Shown here piece by piece: positions 9,073-18,900 of a stretch of 38,999 nucleotides of DNA. The stretch is taken from contig JAUHXL010000012.1 of NCBI GenBank assembly GCA_030426945.1, positions 1 to 38,999 of the forward strand. Direction: 5' to 3'. How positions within the stretch are numbered: the stretch's first letter is position 1; the number at the start of each line of letters is the position of its first letter. The notes beneath the pieces were generated by a model, which did no database searches, was not told the origin of the DNA, and worked only from the letters and a program-made list of their open reading frames with translations. A program made the position numbers and the translations under genes. This DNA is from a bacterium (lineage in GTDB: Bacteria > Myxococcota_A > Bradymonadia > UBA7976 > UBA1532).

Positions 9073-9504
9073 ATGATGCGCAAGATGCTCGTGATGCTCG
9101 TGGCCATGACGTTCGTCGGCCCCCTGGGCTGCTACAACACCTACAACATCACCCTCGACGAGCTCGGCAAGGCGCAGGAGGGTGGCGACTCCAACGCCAT
9201 CAAGGTGAAGACCGATGAGGGCGAGGAGGTCGTCGTCACCGAGAACACCAAGCTCGGCGTCACCGACAGCGGCGGCACCTACCACGCCGTCTCGCCCTTC
9301 AACTTCACCCTCACGCGCGGGCAGCTCGTCGCGCCGGACGAGGATCTCCTGCTCCCGCGCGCGCAGATCGAGACCGGCAACGTGAAGGTCGTCAGCGGCA
9401 CGAAGACGGCGCTGCTGGTCGCCGGCGGCGTCGCCGCCATCGTCGCGGGCGCCCTCTTCATCACGCTGACCGCCGAGGACCGGAAGGAGTTCGGCGAGGA
9501 GTGA
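9073..9504 (+). CDS. Small predicted lipoprotein with C-terminal membrane segment
   Basis: A 143-aa protein. The signal sequence is a hydrophobic run (residues 5-18) followed by a lipobox-like PLGC with Cys20. The middle part is beta-like and acidic, with DEGEEVVVTENT and a Tyr/His/Pro turn. A single hydrophobic helix (about 116-135) precedes a charged end AEDRKEFGEE. Lipidation at the N-terminus and a membrane helix near the C-terminus could give two attachment points. ATG 9073 is chosen because it begins the signal peptide; a second ATG follows directly at 9076. I do not recognise the family. It is followed after 13 nt by the large TIG/VCBS lipoprotein gene, so the two may be co-transcribed. 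Confidence 0.7.
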   Translation: MMRKMLVMLVAMTFVGPLGCYNTYNITLDELGKAQEGGDSNAIKVKTDEGEEVVVTENTKLGVTDSGGTYHAVSPFNFTLTRGQLVAPDEDLLLPRAQIETGNVKVVSGTKTALLVAGGVAAIVAGALFITLTAEDRKEFGEE

Positions 9505-9517
9505 TAAGCTCCCCGTC

Positions 9518-12500
9518 GTGCTGATCCGACCCCGCCCCCATTCCCTTGGTCCTCGCCTTCGGCGCGCGCGCACCGGTGGGCTGCTGGTCTCCGCGCTGCT
9601 GGCGACGGCCTGCGCCGACGCCACCCCCTCGATCCTCGACGTCGCGGTGCTGCAGGACACGGCCGATCCGCGGGGCGCCTTCCGGTTCACCGCCGTGGTG
9701 CGGCCGGGCGACGGCGCCACCACGGCGCGGGTCCGCGCGACGACCGGCGAGGCGGCCGATCTGGACGGGCCCTGCGGCGCGCCGCCCGGGGACGGCCCGT
9801 GGCGCAACGTCGACGCGGGGGCGCCGTCGGCCGACTCGCCCCCCTGCTTCACCGTCCGCCTGCGCCGCGCCGGGGAGCGCTTCACCGGCGACCTCGTGGG
9901 CCCGCCCTTTCCCCTCGGCACGCGGCTGCTCTACGTGGTCGAGGCCTTCGACGCCGACGACGACGCCGCGCGCTGGCCGGCGGAGGGCGCCGCGGCCCTG
10001 ATCGTCGGACCCGCCGGTCGCGCGCCGGGGCTGGAGGCCGTCGCGCCCGCCCGCGGCCCGGCCAGCGGGGGCACCGAGGTGCTGCTGCGCGGCGACGGCT
10101 TCGCGCCCGACGTCGAGGTGCTCTTCGGCGCGCGCCCCGCCGCCGTCGTGCGGGTGGAGTCGGCGCACCTGCTGGTGGTCGCCGCGCCCGTCGGCGAGCC
10201 GGGCGCCGCCGACGTCACGGTGCGCCGCGCCGGTCGGGCCACGACGCTGTCCGCCGCCTTCGTCTACGTGCCGCCGCCCGTCGTCCGGCGGGTCAGCCCG
10301 GCCGAGGGGCCCACCGAGGCCGAGACGCTGGTGGTCGTCGAGGGCCGCGGCTTCGAGCCCGGCGCCACCGTGGCCTTCGCCGAGCAGCCGCCCGCCGAGG
10401 CGGTGTGGCTGGCCGCCGATCGCCTCGCGGCCGTCGCGCCCCCCCACGCGCCGGGCGTCGGCGACGTCGCCGTGCAGAACCCGGACGGCCAGCGCGGCGT
10501 GGCCGCGGACGCCTTCACCTGGTGGCCGCCGCCGCGCCTGGACGCCATCGAGCCCGATCGCGGCCCCGACACGGGCGGCACCCGGGTCACGGTGCGCGGC
10601 GCCGATCTGCGCGCCCCCGGCGCCGTGTACCTCGGCGACGGCGCTGGCCTGGACGTCGCGGTGGCCGCCGACGGCCGCTCGGCCACCTTCGTGTCCCCCC
10701 TGCACGCGGAGGGCGTCGTGGACGTCGCCTTCTTCAACCCGGACGGGCAGGCGGCCACGCTCAGCGCGGCCTGGCGCTTCGTGGGCCCCCCCGTCGTCAC
10801 CGCGGCCGCGCCCGACGCCATCAGCCGCTGCGGGGGCGGCCGCCTGGAGCTGATCGGGCGCAACTTCGAGCCCGGCCTCGTCGTCCGCGTCGGGGGCGTC
10901 GAGGCCGAGGTGCTCGAGGTGGCGGACGACGGCACCCGCGTGGTCGTCCGCGCGCCGTCCGGGCGGCCCGGCCCGGCCCGGGTCGAGGTGATCAACCCGG
11001 ACGGCCGCACGTACCGGGCCGACGACCTGGTCAGCTACGGCGTCGTGCCGTCGCTCGATGTCATCGACGTGATCGAGGTGCCCATCTGGGGCGGCACGGC
11101 CGTCGAGGTGGGCGCCTCGGATCTCGAGACCGACGCCGCGGTGACGGTGGGCGGCGTCCCGGCCGAGCAGGTGAACTTCCTCGAGACCGAGGCCTGCGAT
11201 CAGCGCCTTCGCGTCGTGGTGCCGCCTCACCCCGAGGGGCCGGCGGATCTCGTCGCGCGGAACCCGGACGGCGTCGCCGCGTCGCTGCCGGGCGTCTTCG
11301 CTTACGTCGCGCCCACGCTCTCCCCCGATCACGGCCTGCTGCCCGGCTACGCGAACGTCGAGCTCCGCGGGGTCGATCTGCGGGCGGGTCTGCGGATCCG
11401 CTTCGCGGGGGCCGCGCCGCGCGCGGTGGAGCGCGTGTCCGACACGCAGTGGCGCGTCCTCACCCCGCCGGGCGCGCAGGGCCCGGTGGCCGTCGAGGTG
11501 CGCAACGCGGACGGGCGCGGCGCGGTGCTGGAGCAGGCGTTCACCTACCGGGCGCTGGTCGACCGCACGGCGGGGCGACTCAGCCCGTTCGGCGACTGCA
11601 ACGACGTGTCGGTGGCCGACCTGGACGGTGACGGGGATCTGGACTTCGTGGCCGCCAACGGCGCCGTCGGTGGCATCGGTCAGGTCGAGCAGCCCGTCGG
11701 CGTCCACCTCAACGACGGCGCGGCCAGCTTCCGCGCGCAGGATCTGGCCCCGCGCGGCAACGGCATGAACGCGCGGTTGGGCGACTACGACGGGGACGGG
11801 GATCTCGACCTGCTGGTGGCCAACCTGTCGAGCGCGCGCAACAACCTCTTCCGCAACGACGGGGCGGGGGGCTTCTCGGCGGTGCGTGACTTCCCGGGGG
11901 CCGGACCCAGCTACGACGCGGATCTCGTCGACGTGGACGGCGACGGTGATCTCGACGCCTTCCTGCTGCAGACCGGCGCGCCCGAGGGCGGCAACCAGAG
12001 CGGCCCCGAGCAGCTGTGGCTCAACGAGGGCGGCGGCCGCTGGCGGGACGCCTCGGACCGCGTCGCCTTCGATCCGGGTGACGTGCACGACCACGACTTC
12101 GAGGCCGGCGATCTGAACGGCGACGGGCTGCCCGACATCGTCATCGTCGTCGACAACCTCAGCCAGAGCTTCCAGACGGCCCGCAACCGACTGTTGCTGA
12201 ACCAGGGTGACGGCCGCTTCGCCTTCGCGCCCTCGCCCTTCGACGACTTCCAGGGCGACTGGCTGCACGTCGAGCTCGTCGACCTCGACGCCGACGGCGA
12301 TCTGGACGTCGTGCTGCCCCAGGACTACCTCGAGGGCTTCTCGCGCGCCGGCACGCCGGCCATCGCGGTCTTCCTCAACGACGGCCGCGCCAACTTCCAG
12401 GCGGCGCACGAGCGCATCCACGGCATGCCCCGCGTGCCGGCCTTCGAGTCGGTGACGGTCGACGTCGATGGCGACGGCGATCGCGACATGCTGGTGGCGG

Positions 12501-12721
12501 TCTACGGCATCCTCTTCAGCGACGGCAGCGTGGAGCCCTTCCGCTCGGTGCTGCTGCTCAACGACGGGGCCGGTGAGTTCTTCGAGGCGACGACCGCCTT
12601 CGTCAGCCCGGCGACGATCGCCTCGGCCGACTTCGGCGTCGGTGACTTCGACGGGGACGGGGACGCGGATCTGATCGAGTGCGCGGCGCGGGGCCAGTCG
12701 CGCCTGTGGGTGCAGGAGTAG
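9518..12721 (+). CDS. Large lipoprotein: six IPT/TIG domains plus FG-GAP/VCBS repeats
   Basis: A 1067-aa predicted surface lipoprotein. The leader has a basic start and hydrophobic core ending LLATAC, with Cys32 as the likely lipid site. About residues 170-678 form six consecutive immunoglobulin-like IPT/TIG domains; most show an AxGPxxGGT-like entry, a GxxF turn and an NPDG motif near the end. About 690-1060 hold seven repeats of FG-GAP/VCBS type, each with a calcium loop such as DLDGDGDLDF, DYDGDGDLDL or DVDGDGDRDM, typical of an integrin-alpha-like beta-propeller. The expected role is adhesion or carbohydrate/protein binding outside the cell, with calcium for folding. The GTG start has no close Shine-Dalgarno and may depend on coupling to the gene 13 nt upstream. 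It ends 8 nt from the convergent receiver-TPR gene. Confidence 0.85.
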   Translation: MLIRPRPHSLGPRLRRARTGGLLVSALLATACADATPSILDVAVLQDTADPRGAFRFTAVVRPGDGATTARVRATTGEAADLDGPCGAPPGDGPWRNVDAGAPSADSPPCFTVRLRRAGERFTGDLVGPPFPLGTRLLYVVEAFDADDDAARWPAEGAAALIVGPAGRAPGLEAVAPARGPASGGTEVLLRGDGFAPDVEVLFGARPAAVVRVESAHLLVVAAPVGEPGAADVTVRRAGRATTLSAAFVYVPPPVVRRVSPAEGPTEAETLVVVEGRGFEPGATVAFAEQPPAEAVWLAADRLAAVAPPHAPGVGDVAVQNPDGQRGVAADAFTWWPPPRLDAIEPDRGPDTGGTRVTVRGADLRAPGAVYLGDGAGLDVAVAADGRSATFVSPLHAEGVVDVAFFNPDGQAATLSAAWRFVGPPVVTAAAPDAISRCGGGRLELIGRNFEPGLVVRVGGVEAEVLEVADDGTRVVVRAPSGRPGPARVEVINPDGRTYRADDLVSYGVVPSLDVIDVIEVPIWGGTAVEVGASDLETDAAVTVGGVPAEQVNFLETEACDQRLRVVVPPHPEGPADLVARNPDGVAASLPGVFAYVAPTLSPDHGLLPGYANVELRGVDLRAGLRIRFAGAAPRAVERVSDTQWRVLTPPGAQGPVAVEVRNADGRGAVLEQAFTYRALVDRTAGRLSPFGDCNDVSVADLDGDGDLDFVAANGAVGGIGQVEQPVGVHLNDGAASFRAQDLAPRGNGMNARLGDYDGDGDLDLLVANLSSARNNLFRNDGAGGFSAVRDFPGAGPSYDADLVDVDGDGDLDAFLLQTGAPEGGNQSGPEQLWLNEGGGRWRDASDRVAFDPGDVHDHDFEAGDLNGDGLPDIVIVVDNLSQSFQTARNRLLLNQGDGRFAFAPSPFDDFQGDWLHVELVDLDADGDLDVVLPQDYLEGFSRAGTPAIAVFLNDGRANFQAAHERIHGMPRVPAFESVTVDVDGDGDRDMLVAVYGILFSDGSVEPFRSVLLLNDGAGEFFEATTAFVSPATIASADFGVGDFDGDGDADLIECAARGQSRLWVQE

Positions 12722-12729
12722 GGCGGCCG

Positions 12730-13935
12730 TCAGGCGAACAGCGCCGCGCGCGCCGCCCGGTCCAGGGGCGGCGTCGTCGCGAGCAGCGCCCCCAGCCGCC
12801 GGGCGCTCGGGAAGTCGCTCCGCAGCGTCAGCGCGCGCGCCAGCCGGGCCCGCGCCTGGTCGTCCGCCTCGAGCAGGAAGTCCACCACCGCCGCGTTGTA
12901 CAGCAGCACGGGGTTGTCCGGCTGGATCGACAGCGCCGTCTCGTAGGCGCGGCTGGCCTGATCGAGCTGTCCGCGCTTGCGGAACGCGATGCCCAGGTTG
13001 TTGAACAGGTCGGTCTGGCGCGGGTGGTGGCGGCGCGCGGCGTCGGCGAGCTGCGCGGCCTCGGGCAGGCGATCCTGCGCCAGCAGCAGCTCGGTCAGCA
13101 CGAGCGTCGCGTCCCACAGCGCCGGGTTCAGCCGCAGCGCGCGCTGGATCGCGGCCTCGGCCGGCGCCACCTCACCCGCCCGGAAGTGCTGGCGCGCCAG
13201 CTCGACCCAGGTGTCGGGGGTGTTCGGCGCCAGCTCCACGAGGCGCTGCAGGACGCGAAAGACGGCGTCGGGATCGTCCTGCGCGCGGACGACGTGGCTC
13301 AGCCGGCCGTAGGCCTTCGCGCACAGGGGCGAGCGCTCGACCACCTCCTCGAAGATGGCCCGCGCGTCGGCCAGCTGGCCTTGACCGGTCAGGGCTTCAC
13401 CCGCCCCGTAGAGGGCGGCCAACGACGCGGGCTCGAGCTGGCGCAGCCAGTTGTAGACCAAGAGCGCCTTGTCGAAGGCGTCCGCCTCGAGCAGCTGCCA
13501 GCCCCGCTTCAAGAGCAGCGCGAACTCGGTGGGGTTCTGCCGGCGCTGCCAGGCGGCGGCCAGGGTGGCCAGCAGCGCCTGCGTGGTGAAGGGCTTCTGC
13601 ACGAAGCCGCCGATGTCGTAGAGCTCCTCGAGCGCCCGCATCGCCGGGGTGACCTCGTCGGCCAACAGCACCAACGCGGCGTCGCGCAGGGCGTCGGCCC
13701 GGCGAAGGCGGTCGACGAACTCGACGCCCTGCATGTCGGGTTGATCCCAGTCCGCCACCAGCAGATCGTGCTTGCCGGCCGCCGCCGCGCGCAGCCACGA
13801 CCGGGCGTCCCGGGCGTAGTCGACCTGCGCGGCGCCCTGAGCCCTCAGCGGGCCGTGGACCATCGAGCGCAGCAGGTCGTTCGGGTCGAGCACCAGGAAA
13901 CGCGCTGACCGAAAGCGAGGGCCCGTGCCGTCCAA
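12730..13935 (-). CDS. Response-regulator receiver domain fused to TPR repeats
   Basis: A 401-aa cytoplasmic protein. Residues about 10-130 form a receiver domain: acidic pair region LVLDPND (Asp17, Asp20), likely phospho-acceptor Asp62 in VADWDQPDMQG, and Lys114 in VQKPF. The switch Thr/Ser after beta-4 appears to be Ala92 (LVLLADE), so the usual output switching may be altered. Residues about 145-395 are TPR helices, including a clear NNLGIAFRKRGQLDQASRAY unit. There is no DNA-binding or enzymatic output. It probably regulates a partner through the TPRs. The TTG start at 13935 has AGGAGG five bases upstream. No histidine kinase gene lies in the window; it is divergent from the cyclic-nucleotide-binding gene. 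Confidence 0.8.
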   Translation of the reverse strand: MDGTGPRFRSARFLVLDPNDLLRSMVHGPLRAQGAAQVDYARDARSWLRAAAAGKHDLLVADWDQPDMQGVEFVDRLRRADALRDAALVLLADEVTPAMRALEELYDIGGFVQKPFTTQALLATLAAAWQRRQNPTEFALLLKRGWQLLEADAFDKALLVYNWLRQLEPASLAALYGAGEALTGQGQLADARAIFEEVVERSPLCAKAYGRLSHVVRAQDDPDAVFRVLQRLVELAPNTPDTWVELARQHFRAGEVAPAEAAIQRALRLNPALWDATLVLTELLLAQDRLPEAAQLADAARRHHPRQTDLFNNLGIAFRKRGQLDQASRAYETALSIQPDNPVLLYNAAVVDFLLEADDQARARLARALTLRSDFPSARRLGALLATTPPLDRAARAALFA

Positions 13936-14022
13936 GGCGACCTCCTAAGGCGGCCAGGATACCGAGGCTTCGGGTCGAGGGACAGCCCCGGACCGGGAGC
14001 GCGCGCCGGGGCGCGGCGGAAG

Positions 14023-14051
14023 TTGTTCCGGGGACCGGCCGTTGGTAACCT
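14023..14051 (+). promoter_or_regulatory. Candidate promoter for tandem cNMP-binding gene
   Basis: TTGTTC (14023-14028), a 17-nt spacer and TAACCT (14046-14051), about 54 bases before the GTG at 14105 in the gap between divergent genes. Confidence 0.35.
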
Positions 14052-14104
14052 GCGGCCGGCCGCCCGCAGCCGGCGCCGAGACCGGCGGGGGAGACGACGT
14101 CGCC

Positions 14105-15358
14105 GTGAGCACCGACATGCCGTCCAGTCGTGAGGACGCCGAGCGTCAGCTACGGCTTTGCCTCGCGCGCATGCGCATCGCACCGCTCGATTTCCGCCTC
14201 CGGGTCAGCGCGGGGGAGCTGCTCGTCGCGCTCGGCGACAAGCAGCGCGGCATCCGCGTGCTGCGCAGCTGCGCCGACTACTTCACCCTGGCCGGCTTCC
14301 CCCTGCGCGCGCTGTGGGCCCTGAAGCTGCTCGAGCGGTACGACGCCGGGCAGGCGGTCGTCGACCGGGGCCTCAACTTGCTCGCGAAGCACTACGCGGC
14401 GACGCCGGACGCCGAGTGGGGCGACGCCATCTTCGAGATGCCCCTGCCCAAGACGGACGCGTTGAACCTCGACCTGCTGCCGCCGACCCTCGAGGGGGTG
14501 ATGGCCGAGGTCGATCGGCGGGCGACCGACATCATCCGGGGTGCCACCTTCCCGGACCGTCTGCCCCGCTTCCCGTTGCTGTCGGAGCTGGCGGCCGATC
14601 CTTTCCTCACGGTGGCGCGCGCCGTGCGGCTGCGGCGGGTGTCCGACGGCACGCCCCTCGTCGAGGAGGGGGAGCCGGGGCAGGCCGTGCACGTGGTGGT
14701 GACCGGCACGATGCGCGTCATCAAGCGCGGCGCCGAGGGCCTCGACACGGAGCTCGCGCGGCTCGGCGAGGGCGAAGTGTTCGGCGAGATGGCGCTGGTG
14801 ACCGAGTCGCCGCGGGTGGCGACGGTGATCGCCGAGGGCTCGGCGGATGTGTTCGAGCTGCCCCGCAGCGTGCTCGACGAGCTGGGCAACCAGGCCACCG
14901 ATCTCCAGGCGGCCCTGTCCAAGCAGGTCTGCGATCGCATGATCGGCAACCTGATGAACCTGTCGCCGGTCTTCCGCGTGCTGCCGCCGGACCGCCGGTC
15001 GGACCTGATGGCCCGCTTCCAGTCGCGCCTCGTCGAGGCGGACGACGACATCATCATCGAAGGCCAGGTCGGCAAGGGGCTCTTCGTCATCCTCGACGGC
15101 CTGGTGCAGGTCACCCGCCGCAAGAGCGGCCACAAGCACATCCTCAACTGGCTTCGGGAGGGCGAGATCTTCGGCGAGATCTCGCTGCTGCGGAACACCC
15201 CCGCCACCGCCACCTGCACCGCCGCGCGCCGCACGATGCTCATGTTCCTCGCCCGCGAGGAGTTCGAGGACATCACGCGGCAGTACCCCGAGGTCGTCGA
15301 GAAGATGAACGAGCTCGGGGAGTTCCGGCTGCTGGACAATATCTACACCCTGGCCTGA
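14105..15358 (+). CDS. Tandem cyclic-nucleotide-binding domain protein
   Basis: A 417-aa protein. Residues about 5-110 are helical, similar to a short TPR or solenoid. Two cNMP-binding domains follow (about 170-275 and 290-405). The first phosphate-binding cassette reads FGEMALVTESPRVAT and keeps the phosphate-contacting Arg237. The second reads FGEISLLRNTPATAT and has Ala367 at that position, so only the first pocket looks able to bind cAMP or cGMP in the standard way. There is no HTH or catalytic output domain. It resembles a regulatory subunit or sensor that acts through a partner. The GTG at 14105 is preceded by a GGGGGAGA stretch; an upstream in-frame start at 14042 would overlap the candidate promoter. 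Divergent to the receiver-TPR gene. Confidence 0.83.
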   Translation: MSTDMPSSREDAERQLRLCLARMRIAPLDFRLRVSAGELLVALGDKQRGIRVLRSCADYFTLAGFPLRALWALKLLERYDAGQAVVDRGLNLLAKHYAATPDAEWGDAIFEMPLPKTDALNLDLLPPTLEGVMAEVDRRATDIIRGATFPDRLPRFPLLSELAADPFLTVARAVRLRRVSDGTPLVEEGEPGQAVHVVVTGTMRVIKRGAEGLDTELARLGEGEVFGEMALVTESPRVATVIAEGSADVFELPRSVLDELGNQATDLQAALSKQVCDRMIGNLMNLSPVFRVLPPDRRSDLMARFQSRLVEADDDIIIEGQVGKGLFVILDGLVQVTRRKSGHKHILNWLREGEIFGEISLLRNTPATATCTAARRTMLMFLAREEFEDITRQYPEVVEKMNELGEFRLLDNIYTLA

Positions 15359-15439
15359 TCCTGGGGCGGGCCCTCGCCGCCGTGAAATTGACCGCTCCGG
15401 CGCCCGCGTCGATGATGACGCCGCGACCGGGGAGGGGTG

Positions 15440-15904
15440 ATGGCGCGCGCGCGCAAGAAGGCCGAGGAGAAGGGCGGCAAGGGCCGCATCACCGCCGAGG
15501 CGCGGCGGCGCGGCGCGGCCGCCAAGGCCGCGCGGGGCGTCTTCAACCGCTACATCAAGGCGCTGCAAGGCAAGGCGGTCACCCGCACCCAGGCGCGCAT
15601 CGACGAGATCGACGCGACCCTCGAGCGCGGCACCCGCCTCAAGAAGTCACCGGTCTTCGAGGACGGCAAGCGCGTGGGCACCGCGGAGCGCCAGCTGCCG
15701 CTGCTGCCCAGCGAGCGCGCCATCCTGATGGCCCAACGCCGGCGCCTCGAGGAGGGGCTGACCCAGCGCGCGCCGGACGCGCTGCGCGCGCAGTTCCTCG
15801 CCATCCTGCCCGACTACGCCGAGCGGCACGAGCTGACGCGGGACATCCTGCTCGAGGTGGGGGTGCCGGCCGAGGATCTCGACGCGGTGGGCATCGAGGA
15901 GTAG
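15440..15904 (+). CDS. Small basic protein of unknown function
   Basis: A 154-aa protein that I cannot assign. Residues 1-45 are rich in Lys, Arg and Ala (start MARARKKAEEKGGKGR), suggesting nucleic acid binding or disorder. The middle carries RIDEIDATLERGTRLKK and LPLLPSERAILMAQRRRLEE, likely a helical hairpin. The end runs LLEVGVPAEDLDAVGIEE. The closing pattern (a segment ending with a GV-x-AxxLxxxGI signature) reminds me of small uncharacterised actinobacterial proteins; this is memory only. ATG 15440 is chosen over GTG 15437 because GGAGG at 15431-15435 leaves almost no spacer for the latter. It lies 81 nt after the cNMP-binding gene on the same strand and 54 nt from the convergent metalloprotease gene. 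Confidence 0.65.
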   Translation: MARARKKAEEKGGKGRITAEARRRGAAAKAARGVFNRYIKALQGKAVTRTQARIDEIDATLERGTRLKKSPVFEDGKRVGTAERQLPLLPSERAILMAQRRRLEEGLTQRAPDALRAQFLAILPDYAERHELTRDILLEVGVPAEDLDAVGIEE

Positions 15905-15908
15905 GCCG

Positions 15909-15934
15909 GCCCGCCGCGCGGGCGCGCGGCGGGC
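15909..15934. terminator. GC-rich hairpin between convergent genes
   Basis: An 11-bp perfect inverted repeat (15909-15919 with 15924-15934) with a 4-nt loop sits in the 54-nt gap between two convergent genes. No T-tract follows on either strand, so it is a weak or factor-dependent terminator candidate for both. Confidence 0.4.
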
Positions 15935-15958
15935 GGGGCGGCTGGACGCCGCCCGCGC

Positions 15959-18900
15959 TCAGAGGGCGCCGAGGCCGACCAGATCCGTGATGAAGATCAT
16001 GTTGCTGATCTGGTCCTCCTGCAGTTGCAGGCGGTACTCCAGGCGGTCGAGCGCCGTCTCCAGCCGACCGCGCGTGATGCCCACGGGCAGATCGCCGTCC
16101 GCCAGCTGACGCATCATCTCGTTGCGCTGGGTCACCAGCTCGTTGCAGTACGAGACGGCCTGCCACGCGATGCTGGGCACGTTGGCGGTGCGGGCGGCGA
16201 CGAAGGTGCGCTGGGTCAGGGGGCTGGTGCAGCGCAAGATGTCGTCGGGGTTCGACGCGTCGACGTCGAAGCCGGTGAACCCGCCCTCCTCGAACACCCG
16301 CATCGAGTGCGTGAAGGTCAGGTCGTTGTAGTACGGCGTGTCGATCATCCCGTAGATGAGCGCGTAGACGTACAGCTGGGTCGACCCACCGGGCTCGACC
16401 ATCGAGCCGGGCAGGTTCTCGTCGTCGGGATCGAACTCGCGCTCCGCGTCGAAGAAGGTGCCGTCCCAGTACACCCGCTGCGACAGCTGCTCCAGGTCGG
16501 GGTCGAAGTGCTGGGCGACCTCGCCGAAGTCGCCCGAGGCGAACGAGCCGAGCACCTTCAGGAAGGCGCCGGGGAAGAAGTCGTAGAAGTTGAGCTGGAA
16601 GCGCTCGTCGTTGGCGCCGGTCACCACGCCCCAGTCGCGGGTGGTGAGCGTCGAGAGCGCCGCGATCTTGTCGTAGAAGACGCCCACGTAGGACAGCCGA
16701 TCGATCTCGCCGAAGTAGCCGCGCTCGTAGCTCGAGTAGACCGGCTTGCCCAGGCCCAGCGGGATGTTCACCACGTCCGCGTTGGTGCTGTCGGTCAGGC
16801 CGCGGTCCTGGTGCTCGTACATGCCGGTGAACTCGTTGAGCTGGTAGCTGCCCGACTCCGGCTGCATCAGCACGTTGCCGAGGAAGTCGAAGCCCACCAC
16901 CGTCGCGCGGAACATGTCGGTGAAGCCGCCGGGGCCCTCGTTCGACCGGAAGCCGGCCTCGTAGAAGTACTTGTAGAGCAGGGCCTGCATCTGGTCGCCG
17001 ATGACCGAGAAGTAGCGGCTCTGGATCCGGCTCAGGTAGCTCGAGATGTCGAAGTCGGCGCGGTAGCGGCGGAAGTTGTTGAAGATGAAGTTGCGCTCGT
17101 ACTGGTCGATCATGTTGCGCACGATCTCTTCGCTGCTCTCGCCCTCGTCGAAGCGGTTGCAGAAGGGCTGATCGCCCACGCGATCATCGCTGCAGAACAT
17201 CTGCCGAGGGTTGAACCGGGCGGCCACGCGCTCGTCGTCGTCCCAGTTCGAGCACACGCCCACGCCCAGCTCGGCGTCCTGACGGCAGCTCTGGCCGTCG
17301 CCCGCGTGGGGGCAGTCGCTGTTGGCCGAGCAGAGCTCGCCGCCGCGGTACCACTTCACGTGGGCGCGACCACCGTCGGCGAGCTGCGCGCGGCAGGCCT
17401 CGGGCGTCTTGCCGTTGCACTCCACGCGGTCCACGAGATCCGCGTACAGGAACCGCATGGCGGCCTTGTCGTACGAGCCCAGGCCCTGCCAGTCCGAGTA
17501 GTACATGGCGCCGTAGTCCATGATCGAGCTGTAGCGGTACAGCCGGATGCCGGCGTCCTCCTGCATGCGGCGCAGGACCTCGCGGTCCGCCTGCCACGCG
17601 TTGTAGCGGCCGAGGAACTCCAGGTCGGTCTCCTCGTCGTCGCGGAAGGGCTGCAGCTCGGGCGCCGGGCGCCCGTACTCCGCCTCGAAGGCGGCCTCGG
17701 TCTCCTGCTTGATCTGCCAGTACTCCGGGTGGAAGTTGGTCCGGTCGAAGGTGGCGATGAAGTTGTGGCGCAGGCCCATGTTGTGGCCCAGCTCGTGGAG
17801 CGTCACCGCGCGGAAGGACTGCTCGCGCAGCAGCTGCATCAGCTGATCGCGCTCCATGTCCGCGTGCTGGTTGACGAAGTGCCACAGGCCGTTGTCGTCG
17901 AACAGGTACTCGGCCGGCTCGAGGGCCTTGGCCGCGTACTTCAGCTTCTCGCGCTCACGCACCGCCACGCCGCTGTAGTGCAGGTCGAGGGGGTTGAGCC
18001 AGTCGAGCTCCGCGTCGGTCAGCTGGGCGCCCGTGCTCGCCCGGCCGCCGCTCAGCTCGCGCGCGAGCTCGTCGGGCACCAGCGCCCGGTCGAGGCCGGC
18101 CTCCTTGAGCCGCTCGCGCCGCAGGTGCAGCTTGCCCCGGTGGTGCTTGAGGTCGGTCATCCGGTTCTTCATCTCGGCCATGCGGGTCTCGAGATCCGGG
18201 TTCTGGGTGTAGTCGTACGCGGCCCCGGTGATGTTCCGGATCGGCGTCCGCGGCGCCTGCGCGTAGCCCTGCGCCTGCATGATCTCGAGCACCCGCAGGC
18301 CGCGCAGGTACTGGTTCTCGTCGATGGCGCCGCAGGACTTGGGCAGCGCGTCCCCGTCGCGCAGGTGCTGCGCGCACAGGATGTCGAGCATGTCGCCCAT
18401 GCGCGTGGTCAGGTAGTCGAAGCAGCCCGCGCCGTAGATGTAGGTGACGGCGTTGACCAGCTCGCCGGTCTCGGGATCGTTGGCCGGGCCGCCGACGCCG
18501 CAGGGCTGGGCCTGGCCCGGATCCTCGATGTAGGCGATGTAGTTGTAGCGCAGGTCCCCGAGGAACTGCTGGCCGTCGTTCTCGCGCAGCTCGAACGCGC
18601 AGTTGCCGGTCATGGCCCAGCTGTCCTGCGGCCCGCACTGGGCGGCCGGCGTGTCGCCGTTGCACACCACCTTGCAGCTGGTGGTCAGGTCGAGGTCCGG
18701 CACGATGCCCTGGAAGGCGTCGTTCCACTCCTTGGCGAGCGCGAACGCCATCGGCTTGAGGTCCGACGGGAAGGCCCGGTTGAGGTAGTAGACGATCGGC
18801 TTGAGGCCGCGCGCGGCGTGCGTCAGCGGGAGCGGCTGGCAGTCACCGCCGCTGCAGTCGTGGGTGCGGTCCCACATGTGGAAGCGCGTGGCCCGGTACT

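Noticed and set aside
9461-13117. Long minus-strand open frame over the TIG/VCBS gene
   Set aside because: No ribosome site or recognisable motif; the opposite strand carries clear repeated domains.
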